Below are positions 1 through 4,992 of a stretch of 5,163 bases of DNA, piece by piece. The position numbers and the translations under genes are program-made. Under the pieces are notes generated by a model, which was not told the origin of the DNA, did no database searches, and saw nothing but the letters and a program-made list of their open reading frames with translations. This DNA comes from CSBr16-57R1 sp041163265. Its GTDB lineage: Bacteria > Actinomycetota > Nitriliruptoria > Nitriliruptorales > Nitriliruptoraceae. The stretch's first letter is position 1. Every line of letters starts with the position of its first letter. The stretch spans positions 1-5,163 of the forward strand of contig JBEARL010000085.1 of assembly GCA_041163265.1 (NCBI GenBank), given 5' to 3'.

Positions 1-750
1 CTGGACCCCGCGGCGGCCGCACGGCTCGACGCGCTCGTGGCCCGCCGCGCCGGCCGCGAGCCCCTGCAGCTCGTCGTCGGCACGACCGCGTTCCGGACGC
101 TGACGCTGGCCTGCGCCCCGGGCGTGTGCGTGCCGCGGCCCGAGACCGAGGCGCTGGCCGGCCGAGCCGTCGCCGCCGCGCGGGCCGCGGTCGCGGCGCG
201 GGGGACGGCGCTGGTCGTCGAACCGTGCTGCGGCACGGGCGCGGTCGCGCTGGCCGTCGCGGCCGAGGTCCCCGGCGCGCGCGTCGTCGCGGGCGACGCG
301 GACCCGGCCGCGGTCGCGCTGGCCCGGGCCAACGCCGCGGCCGTCGGCGCGGCAGGTGCCGGGACGGTCGAGGTCCGGGAGGGCGACCTCCTCGGGGTGC
401 TCGCGCCGGACGAGCGCGGCCGGGTCGACGTCGTCGTCGCGAACCCGCCGTACCTGCCGCTCGGCGACCTGCCGACGCTGCCGCCCGAGGTCGCCGACCA
501 CGACCCGCACCGGGCGCTGTTCGGCGGCCCCGACGGGCACGAGGTCGTCGGGGCGCTCCTCGCTGCGGCGGCCGCGGCGCTGACGCCGGGCGGGACGGTC
601 CTCTGCGAGATCGACGCGCGCCGCGGCGACGACGCCCTCGCGCGGGCCGCGGCGGCCGGCCTCGTCGACGCCGCGCTGCACCGCGACCTCGGCGGCGTCG
701 AGCGGTTCCTCGCCGCGCGCCGACCGGGCCCGGAGGGGTCGCGGGGCTAG
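1..750 (+). CDS. prmC: PrmC/HemK-family protein-(glutamine-N5) methyltransferase, 5' truncated by window edge
   Basis: S-adenosylmethionine-dependent methyltransferase. The family methylates the glutamine of the GGQ motif in peptide-chain release factors, in the cytoplasm. The frame is open from base 1 and 249 codons are visible before TAG, so roughly 30-40 N-terminal residues of a usual ~280-residue PrmC lie outside; any start inside the window would cut into conserved sequence. Visible motifs: an REPLQ segment (nt 55-69) followed by a PRPETE stretch near nt 136, typical of the PrmC linker; SAM-binding motif I as EPCCGTG (nt 220-240); and the catalytic NPPY tetrapeptide at nt 442-453, whose Asn and Pro hold the glutamine amide. 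After it comes an ALFGGPDG segment as in PrmC. The double cysteine in motif I resembles the actinobacterial PrmC-related group of unknown substrate, so that paralogue is the main alternative. It is followed 38 nt later by glyA. Confidence 0.85.
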   Translation: MDPAAAARLDALVARRAGREPLQLVVGTTAFRTLTLACAPGVCVPRPETEALAGRAVAAARAAVAARGTALVVEPCCGTGAVALAVAAEVPGARVVAGDADPAAVALARANAAAVGAAGAGTVEVREGDLLGVLAPDERGRVDVVVANPPYLPLGDLPTLPPEVADHDPHRALFGGPDGHEVVGALLAAAAAALTPGGTVLCEIDARRGDDALARAAAAGLVDAALHRDLGGVERFLAARRPGPEGSRG

Positions 751-779
751 CCTCGCCGTCCGCCACGCCGCCGCCGACC

Positions 780-783
780 GGAG
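780..783 (+). promoter_or_regulatory. Ribosome binding site of glyA
   Basis: GGAG lies 5 nt upstream of the GTG at 789. It supports that GTG as the start, because the frame stays open far upstream without being coding. Confidence 0.55.
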
Positions 784-788
784 CAGCC

Positions 789-2057
789 GTGACCTTCTGG
801 GGACCCGACTTCGACGAGCTGCGCGCCACGGACCCCGAGGTCGCCGAGGGGCTGCTCGTCGAGCTCGAGCGGCAGCGGACGAAGCTGCAGCTGATCGCGA
901 GCGAGAACTTCGCGTCGCCGGCGGTGATGGCCGCCCAGGGCTCGGTCCTGACCAACAAGTACGCCGAGGGCTACCCGGGTCGGCGGTACTACGGCGGCTG
1001 CGGCGAGGCCGTCGACCCCATCGAGCAGCTGGCGATCGACCGCGCGAAGGCGCTGTTCGGCGCCGAGCACGCCAACGTCCAGCCGCACTCGGGCGCCAGC
1101 GCCAACCTCGCCGTGTTCCTCGCCGTCCTCCAGCCGGGGGACCCGGTGCTCGCGATGTCGCTGCCGCACGGCGGGCACCTCAGCCACGGCATGAAGGTCA
1201 ACCTCTCGGGGAAGTGGTTCGACGTCGCGTCCTACGGGGTCCGCGAGGACACGGGCCGCATCGACATGGACGAGGTGCGCGAGAAGGCGCTGGCGCATCG
1301 GCCGAAGCTGATCATCGCCGGCTGGTCCGCCTACCAGCGGCACCTCGACTTCGCCGCGTTCCGCGCGATCGCCGACGAGGTCGGGGCCGTGCTGCTCTGC
1401 GACGCCTCGCACTTCATCGGACTGGTCGCCGGCGGCGCGCACCCGAGTCCCGTCCCGTACTGCGACATCGTCACCGCGACGACGCACAAGGCCCTCCGCG
1501 GGCCCCGCGGCGCGCTCATCCTCTGCCGCGAGCCGTGGGCGGCCGCGATCGACAAGGCCGTGTTCCCCGGCTCGCAGGGCGGTCCGCTCGAGCACGTCAT
1601 CGCCGCGAAGGCCGTCGCGCTGAAGGAGGCGGCCACGCCGGAGTTCCGCGCCTACGCGCGGCGCATCGTCGACGACGCGTCGGCGCTGGCCGACGCGATG
1701 GTCGCGCGCGGCTACCGCGTCGTCTCGGGCGGGACCGAGACGCACCTGTTCCTCGCCGACGTCACCCCGACCGGGGCGACGGGGGCCGAGGCCGAGGCCC
1801 GGTGCGACGCGGCCGGCATCGTGCTGAACAAGAACGCCATCCCGTTCGACCCGCTCCCGCCGGCGAAGGCCTCGGGCATCCGCATCGGGACGCCCTGCGT
1901 CGCGACGCAGGGGATGGGGACGGCCGAGATGCCGACGATCGCCGACATGATCGACCGCGCGGTCCGGGGCGACGACGACGACCGCCGTGCGGTCCGGGGC
2001 GAGGTCGCGGACCTCGTCGGCCGCTTCCCCGTCTACCCGCGGCCGGCCGCGGCCTGA
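789..2057 (+). CDS. glyA: Serine hydroxymethyltransferase
   Basis: Cytoplasmic pyridoxal-phosphate enzyme that interconverts serine plus tetrahydrofolate with glycine plus 5,10-methylene-tetrahydrofolate, the main source of one-carbon units. The GTG start at 789 gives 422 residues, normal for the family. Starting there, the protein opens with a typical SHMT N-terminus leading to IASENF. Visible landmarks: GYPGRRYYGG at residues 61-70; HSGASAN with His100 near the cofactor ring; Asp205 and His208 in CDASH, which contact PLP; the Schiff-base lysine Lys234 in TTHKALRGPRG; GSQGGPLEHVIAAKA; and GIRIGTP with Arg365, which binds the substrate carboxylate. All key residues are present, so the enzyme should be active. 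A common variant is seen at Asp205 onward (DASHF for DMAHV or DAAHF). The frame remains open upstream to 126, but that extension is an Arg/Gly-rich shadow of prmC. The stop is 1 nt before the next start, which suggests co-transcription and translational coupling. Confidence 0.97.
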   Translation: MTFWGPDFDELRATDPEVAEGLLVELERQRTKLQLIASENFASPAVMAAQGSVLTNKYAEGYPGRRYYGGCGEAVDPIEQLAIDRAKALFGAEHANVQPHSGASANLAVFLAVLQPGDPVLAMSLPHGGHLSHGMKVNLSGKWFDVASYGVREDTGRIDMDEVREKALAHRPKLIIAGWSAYQRHLDFAAFRAIADEVGAVLLCDASHFIGLVAGGAHPSPVPYCDIVTATTHKALRGPRGALILCREPWAAAIDKAVFPGSQGGPLEHVIAAKAVALKEAATPEFRAYARRIVDDASALADAMVARGYRVVSGGTETHLFLADVTPTGATGAEAEARCDAAGIVLNKNAIPFDPLPPAKASGIRIGTPCVATQGMGTAEMPTIADMIDRAVRGDDDDRRAVRGEVADLVGRFPVYPRPAAA

Positions 2058-2058
2058 C

Positions 2059-3183
2059 GTGACGTCCCACCTCGCGGTCGCGGCGGTCGCGGCCGTGGTC
2101 ACGGCGCTGACCGCGCCGCTCGCGGCCGCACTCGCGCGGCGCATCGGCGCCACCGCCGTCCCGACCGGGGACCGACCCGGGCCCGAGGGGGCACGGCGCG
2201 GTCCCGTCCCCACCCTCGGCGGACTGGCGGTCCTCGCCGGCGTCGTCGCCGGGCTCGGGGCCGCGCCGCGGTTCGCCGACCTCGCGCTCGCCGACGCCGC
2301 GACGGCCGCGCCGCTCGCGGTCGTCGCCGGTGGGGCGGTGATCGCGGCCGTGGGGGCCCTCGACGACCTGATCGACCTCTCGGCCTGGCTGAAGCTCGCG
2401 GGGCAGGTCGCGGCGGCGACGCTCGTCGCGACCCTCGGGGTGCAGCTGCAGTACCTCTGGATCCCGGGGCTGGGCGTCGTCGCCCTCGGTCCGGACCTCG
2501 GGCTCGTGCTGACGGTGATGGCGCTCGTCGCGACGGTGAACGTCGTGAACCTCGTCGACGGCCTCGACGGGCTCGCGGCCGGGCTCGTCGCGATCGGGGC
2601 CGTCGCGTTCGCGGCGTACGTGCTCGGGACGGGTCCCGGTCCGATCGGCACGGTCCCGTCGGGGGCGGTGCTCGTCGCGGCCGTCACCGGCGGCGCCGCC
2701 CTCGGGTTCCTGCCCGCGAACTGGCACCCCGCCCGCGTCTTCCTCGGCGACACCGGCTCGATGCTGCTGGGGCTGCTGCTCGGCGCCGCGGCCGTCGCCC
2801 ACGTCGGCCGCACCGCCGCGCCGACGACGGCCGACTTCCTCGCCTCGGTCCCGCTGCTCCTGCCGCTGCTGGTGCTGGCGGTGCCGTTCCTCGACACCGC
2901 GCTCGCCGTCGTGCGCCGCCTCGTCGCCGACCGCCCCGTGACGCGGGCCGACCTCGGTCACCTGCATCACCGGCTCCTCGAGGCCGGCCACCCGCACCGA
3001 CGGGCCGTGCTGCTGCTGCACGGCTGGTCGGCGCTCGTCGCGTTCGGCGCGGTCGGACCGGCGCTGCTCGCGACGCCGACGGTCGTCGCGGTCCTCCTCG
3101 TGGCGGGGCTCGCGCTGACGGCGCTGACCGCGGCGACCGGCCGACCCGCCGCGCCCCGGGGGGGCGCGGGACCCCGCCGGTAG
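2059..3183 (+). CDS. Polyprenyl-phosphate N-acetylhexosamine-1-phosphate transferase (WecA/TagO type)
   Basis: Integral membrane enzyme that moves a sugar-1-phosphate, typically GlcNAc-1-phosphate, from a UDP-sugar to undecaprenyl (or decaprenyl) phosphate. This starts a lipid-linked surface glycan such as arabinogalactan linker, teichoic acid or O-antigen. The 374-residue protein is mostly hydrophobic helices (about ten or eleven). Family motifs in order: Asp102-Asp103 (ALDDLIDL, Mg2+ site); NVVNLVDGLDGLAAG from Asn161 with Asp167 and Asp170; FLGDTGS with Asp231; and HLHHRL at residues 301-306. The HLHHRL motif favours WecA/TagO over MraY. The GTG at 2059, 1 nt after the glyA stop, is chosen because the first membrane helix begins directly after it; no clear ribosome binding site precedes it, so coupling to glyA translation is likely. 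An upstream start in the same frame would overlap glyA with basic, non-family sequence. Its place just before the atp genes is common in actinobacteria. Exact sugar and final polymer cannot be told. Confidence 0.92.
   Translation: MTSHLAVAAVAAVVTALTAPLAAALARRIGATAVPTGDRPGPEGARRGPVPTLGGLAVLAGVVAGLGAAPRFADLALADAATAAPLAVVAGGAVIAAVGALDDLIDLSAWLKLAGQVAAATLVATLGVQLQYLWIPGLGVVALGPDLGLVLTVMALVATVNVVNLVDGLDGLAAGLVAIGAVAFAAYVLGTGPGPIGTVPSGAVLVAAVTGGAALGFLPANWHPARVFLGDTGSMLLGLLLGAAAVAHVGRTAAPTTADFLASVPLLLPLLVLAVPFLDTALAVVRRLVADRPVTRADLGHLHHRLLEAGHPHRRAVLLLHGWSALVAFGAVGPALLATPTVVAVLLVAGLALTALTAATGRPAAPRGGAGPRR
3151..3167 (+). repeat. Perfect GC-only inverted repeat at the 3' end of the wecA-type gene
   Basis: GCGCCCC, a 3-nt GGG spacer and GGGGCGC form a perfect 7-bp stem inside the last codons of the transferase gene, 14 nt before its stop codon. 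No T-run follows, so it is not a classical intrinsic terminator. It could slow polymerase or stabilise a processed 3' end, or be a chance product of high GC. Confidence 0.35.
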
Positions 3184-3218
3184 CCTCGCCCCATCGACGC
3201 GTCCCGCGCGCGTCCGGT

Positions 3219-3223
3219 GGAGG
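3219..3223 (+). promoter_or_regulatory. Ribosome binding site of atpZ-like gene
   Basis: GGAGG sits 5 nt before the ATG at 3229. It decides in favour of that ATG over the in-frame GTG at 3217, which overlaps the GGAGG itself. Confidence 0.7.
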
Positions 3224-3228
3224 TCACG

Positions 3229-3543
3229 ATGGCCGGCGACCGCGAGGCCGCGGCCCATCGGCGCGGCGCCTGGCGCGGGGTCGACGAGTCGAACGTCATG
3301 GGCGTCGAGCTGCTCGCGGCCACGCTGACCTGGGCCGGCATCGGGTGGCTCCTCGACCGCTGGCTCGGGACGGGGCCGTGGCTGCTGGGCGCCGGCGCGG
3401 TCGTCGGCAACGCCGCCGGCCTCTACCTGATCTGGCTGCGCGGGGCGCGCATGGACCGGGCCGAGGCCGCGCGCCTGCGGGCCGCGCGGCTCGGCCGCAC
3501 CGCGGACCCGGTCGCCGACGCCGAGCCGGACGTCGGGACGTGA
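3229..3543 (+). CDS. AtpZ/AtpI-family small membrane protein of the ATP synthase operon
   Basis: A 104-residue protein with two predicted membrane helices (about residues 24-42 and 51-69), a charged N-terminus and a basic then acidic C-terminal tail. The core GVELLAATLTWAGIGWLLD, then RWLGTGPW and a glycine-rich second helix ending in LYLIW, matches the AtpZ-type family (putative Fo-associated AtpI/AtpZ proteins). Members of this group are linked to assembly of the c-ring or to Mg2+/Ca2+ supply for ATP synthase, but the role is not firmly settled. ATG 3229 is the start because it has a well-placed GGAGG; the transferase stop is 45 nt upstream. Its stop overlaps the start of the next gene in GTGA, so the two are probably translated together. 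No promoter is evident in the short gap before it. Confidence 0.8.
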   Translation: MAGDREAAAHRRGAWRGVDESNVMGVELLAATLTWAGIGWLLDRWLGTGPWLLGAGAVVGNAAGLYLIWLRGARMDRAEAARLRAARLGRTADPVADAEPDVGT

Positions 3544-3965
3544 CCGACGCGCGGGACCCGCTCGCCGGGCGCGTGCTGCGCCGGGTCCTCGGCGTGGCGG
3601 CGCTGCTCGCCGCGCTCGGCGCGGCCCTCGGCGGCGTCCTCGTCGGCGCCGGCGGGGCGGCGGGGGCCGTGGTCGGGGTGCTCCTGGGTGCGGTCCTGGT
3701 GGCGGGGGGCGTCCCGGGGCTGCGCCGGCACCGCGGACGCTCGCCGCTGACCCCCGTGGCGGTGTCCCTCGGGCTCCGGCTCGTCGCCTATGCTGCGGCC
3801 CTCGCGCTCGTCTCCCGAGCCGGGTGGATCCACGGCCCGAGCCTCGCGCTCGCCACGGCGACCTCGGTCGCCTGCCTCCTCGCCGTCGGCCTCCACGCGG
3901 TCTCGCGCGGGTCGGCGACGGTGCTCGAGCTCGACGAGACGACGACGGCGACGACCGGGAGCTGA
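3540..3965 (+). CDS. Putative ATP synthase protein I (AtpI-like), four-helix membrane protein
   Basis: A 141-residue protein predicted to have four membrane helices, roughly residues 16-37, 41-60, 72-91 and 100-120, with a basic loop RRHRGR between helices two and three and a polar, acidic, threonine-rich tail. No strongly diagnostic motif is visible. The call rests on size, helix number and position directly before atpB, where AtpI (the 'i' protein, thought to help c-ring assembly) is usually encoded. The GTG start at 3540 overlaps the previous stop by 4 nt (GTGA), and the stop lies 3 nt before the atpB start. An in-frame opening further upstream exists only as a shadow of the preceding gene. 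It could instead be a lineage-specific membrane protein. Confidence 0.6.
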   Translation: MTDARDPLAGRVLRRVLGVAALLAALGAALGGVLVGAGGAAGAVVGVLLGAVLVAGGVPGLRRHRGRSPLTPVAVSLGLRLVAYAAALALVSRAGWIHGPSLALATATSVACLLAVGLHAVSRGSATVLELDETTTATTGS

Positions 3966-3968
3966 CGG

Positions 3969-4760
3969 GTGGGACTCATCCTCGCGGCGGCGGAGTGGGG
4001 CGGTGAGTTCGAGGGCGTCCTCGACCCCATCACCGGCCTGTTCAAGACCCCCATCATCTTCGGCGAGGACTGGCAGGTCGCCGGCGTCTCGCTGTACTTC
4101 AACCGCGCGATGCTGATCGCGGTCACGATGACGCTGATCGCGGTGACGCTGTTCGTCGCGGCGATGTGGAACCCGAAGGTCGTCCCCGGGAAGCTCCAGA
4201 GCATGGCCGAGCTGGTCATCGACTTCATCCGCCAGAACCCGGCCCACCTCCGCGTGGACCCCGGCTCGGTGGAGCCCGGGACGGTCTGCCCCAACCCGGC
4301 CTCCTGGCACCGGCTTGACACGAGCCTCCGCCATATGGCCCTCTCCCCCACCGAGCTCGCCGGTCGCGGTGACCGCATCATCTTCTCGGTGGCCCAGGGC
4401 TTCGTGGGCACGGAGGCGGCCATCGCCTTCAACGAGTTCGTCTCCAAGTATGCCTCCGTCATCTCGGCCGAGGACATCCTGGACCGCTTCAAGAAGGTCG
4501 AGGACCGCCTCAAGGACCAGCCGGCCTCCTCCGTGACGGCCATCATCGAGAAGCTCGCCGACCACTGCAAGGACAACGCCTGGTCGGCGGCCCAGGCGAA
4601 GAACGTCGGGGCCTTCTCCGAGACCCTGGGCGGTGAGCTCCTCGTCACCCTCTGGAATGCCGTCAGCAAGACCGGCAACCTCCCCAACATCCAGAAGCTC
4701 CACAAGCTTGTGGGCAAGCGAGTGGTCGAGGCTGTCAAGGCCGGCCGCGACATCAAGTGA
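3969..4760 (+). CDS. atpB: Chimeric ORF: ATP synthase subunit a (AtpB) N-terminus joined in frame to the C-terminus of a MoxR-like AAA+ ATPase
   Basis: A 263-codon frame made of two unrelated parts. Residues 1-90 are the start of Fo subunit a: an AEWGGEFEGVLDP opening, a LYFNRAM segment leading into the first membrane helix (about 43-64), and a PKVVPGKLQSMAE loop, all expected of AtpB. Subunit a should continue to about 250-280 residues with helices that line the proton half-channels and carry the essential arginine facing the c-ring; none of this is present. From about residue 91 the protein is soluble and matches the lid and C-terminal part of a dynein-related/MoxR-like AAA+ ATPase, without Walker A, Walker B or the arginine finger. 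Neither half can do its normal job. GTG 3969, 3 nt after the preceding stop, is the evident start. The switch is best explained by an assembly chimera or illegitimate recombination; a true functional fusion is improbable. Confidence 0.85.
   Translation: MGLILAAAEWGGEFEGVLDPITGLFKTPIIFGEDWQVAGVSLYFNRAMLIAVTMTLIAVTLFVAAMWNPKVVPGKLQSMAELVIDFIRQNPAHLRVDPGSVEPGTVCPNPASWHRLDTSLRHMALSPTELAGRGDRIIFSVAQGFVGTEAAIAFNEFVSKYASVISAEDILDRFKKVEDRLKDQPASSVTAIIEKLADHCKDNAWSAAQAKNVGAFSETLGGELLVTLWNAVSKTGNLPNIQKLHKLVGKRVVEAVKAGRDIK
4215..4238 (+). other. Probable chimeric junction between chromosomal and foreign sequence
   Basis: These 24 bases encode VIDFIRQN (residues 83-90 of the joined frame). The peptide fits AtpB, where an 'E-x-x-I-D-F-I-R-x-N' segment follows the first helix region. 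It also fits the stretch just before the PNP-x-x-W motif of MoxR-like ATPases, where a 'V-x-x-F-I/L-x-x-N/F-P' segment is usual. The upstream side is certainly AtpB and the side after about 4239 is certainly not, so the breakpoint lies in or just after this segment. Confidence 0.7.
4239..4760 (+). pseudogene. C-terminal fragment of a MoxR-like / dynein-related AAA+ ATPase, 5' part missing
   Basis: About 173 residues without membrane segments. The feature that names it is LRVDPGSVEP followed by CPNPASWHRLD: in MoxR-like ATPases of the AAA_5 type the 'P-x-P-x-x-W-x-x-x-S/D' segment is the sensor-2 region of the small lid domain. VGTEAAIAFNEFV then resembles the 'VG-x-x-A-A-x-x-F' helix that follows. 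The rest is a helical, lysine-rich tail ending in VEAVKAGRDIK. Such ATPases remodel proteins and often work with a von Willebrand factor A-domain partner; close versions occur in large phages and actinobacteria. The ATP-binding half should lie upstream but is replaced by atpB. Serine codons shift from TCG to mainly TCC, and lysine (AAG) becomes frequent, unlike the genes to the left. It is probably the intact 3' end of a normal gene in its true source genome. Confidence 0.65.
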
Positions 4761-4773
4761 CCTCCGGGGGAGG
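4761..4773 (+). repeat. Short hairpin after the AAA fragment stop codon
   Basis: CCTCC, GGG, GGAGG form a 5-bp stem directly after the stop codon. A second imperfect stem follows (GGGACCG at 4776-4782 with CGGTCTC at 4791-4797). No T-tract follows either, so termination before the tRNA genes is not supported; these may be processing or stability elements. Confidence 0.3.
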
Positions 4774-4806
4774 CTGGGACCGTCTCTCCCCGGTCTCCCC
4801 CACCCT

Positions 4807-4883
4807 GTCCCCTTAGCTCAGCTGGACAGAGCGTCGGCCTTCTAAGCCGCAGGTCGGAGGTTCGAATCCTCCAGGGGATGCCA
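4807..4883 (+). tRNA. tRNA-Arg (anticodon TCT, reads AGA)
   Basis: A full 77-nt cloverleaf with encoded CCA. Acceptor arms GTCCCCT and AGGGGAT pair with a terminal G-T wobble. The D stem is GCTC/GAGC with a loop containing GGA, the T arm is GGAGG-TTCGAAT-CCTCC, the variable loop has 5 nt and the discriminator base is G. The anticodon loop CTTCTAA at 4839-4845 places TCT at 4841-4843. The arginine identity bases A20 and C35 are present. The first anticodon-stem pair (27-43) is T against C, a mismatch, while the other four pairs are good. Another arginine tRNA follows after 15 nt. Confidence 0.95.
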
Positions 4884-4898
4884 AGCAATAGAGAACAA

Positions 4899-4974
4899 GC
4901 CCCCGTAGCTCAGAGGACAGAGCAGCGGTTTCCTAAACCGAAGGTCGGACGTTCAAGTCGTCCCGGGGGTGCCA
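4899..4974 (+). tRNA. tRNA-Arg (anticodon CCT, reads AGG)
   Basis: A full 76-nt cloverleaf with encoded CCA. Acceptor arms GCCCCCG and CGGGGGT pair with a terminal G-T wobble; the D stem is GCTC/GAGC, the T arm is GGACG-TTCAAGT-CGTCC, the variable loop has 5 nt and the discriminator is G. The anticodon loop TTCCTAA at 4930-4936 places CCT at 4932-4934. A20 and C35, the main arginine determinants, are present. As in its neighbour, pair 27-43 is broken (G against A). The sequence TAGCTCAG and the AGGTC variable loop are shared with the first tRNA, suggesting a related pair. The next ribosome binding site starts only 2 nt after CCA, so the tRNA is probably cut from a transcript that continues into the following gene. 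Confidence 0.94.
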
Positions 4975-4976
4975 AC

Positions 4977-4982
4977 AGGAGG
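4977..4982 (+). promoter_or_regulatory. Strong ribosome binding site before the last gene
   Basis: AGGAGG lies 10 nt before the ATG at 4993. It is a closer match to the anti-Shine-Dalgarno sequence than any site in the left part of the window. Confidence 0.75.
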
Positions 4983-4992
4983 AGAGCTGAAG

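Noticed and set aside
126..788. Upstream extension of the glyA frame
   Set aside because: This part is Arg/Gly-rich and out of frame over prmC; the GTG at 789 has a GGAG and gives a normal-length SHMT.
1959..2002. 14-base direct repeat (1959-1972 and 1989-2002) in the glyA C-terminus, both copies coding AVRG
   Set aside because: The region has normal length for SHMT C-termini, so it is not an insertion; short repeats of this kind arise easily in GC-rich coding DNA.
747..2897. Very long minus-strand open frame of over 700 codons, and another at 1762-3258
   Set aside because: Arg/Gly/Pro/Ala-rich composition without any domain, lying opposite well-supported glyA and the wecA-type gene; expected from very high GC with G/C third positions.
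3423..4703. Minus-strand open frame of over 400 codons
   Set aside because: It crosses the chimeric seam and opposes atpZ, atpI and the joined frame; low-complexity charged sequence with no family features.
4335..4760. Independent start of the AAA fragment at the in-frame ATG 4335
   Set aside because: No ribosome binding site precedes it, and conserved family sequence (PNPASW) lies upstream of it, so the gene begins further 5' in its source.
4761..4806. Intrinsic terminator between the AAA fragment and the tRNAs
   Set aside because: Stems are short or imperfect and no T-run follows.
3788..4888. Long minus-strand open frame starting with a peptide like GIPWRIRTSD
   Set aside because: Its beginning is the antisense translation of the tRNA-Arg gene, a well-known source of false proteins, and the rest is opposite atpI and the atpB/AAA frame.
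4215..4974. Prophage integration into atpB or at the tRNA genes
   Set aside because: No integrase, att direct repeat or second tRNA fragment is seen, the tRNAs are 570 bases away from the seam, and the AAA gene is itself cut, which site-specific integration would not do.
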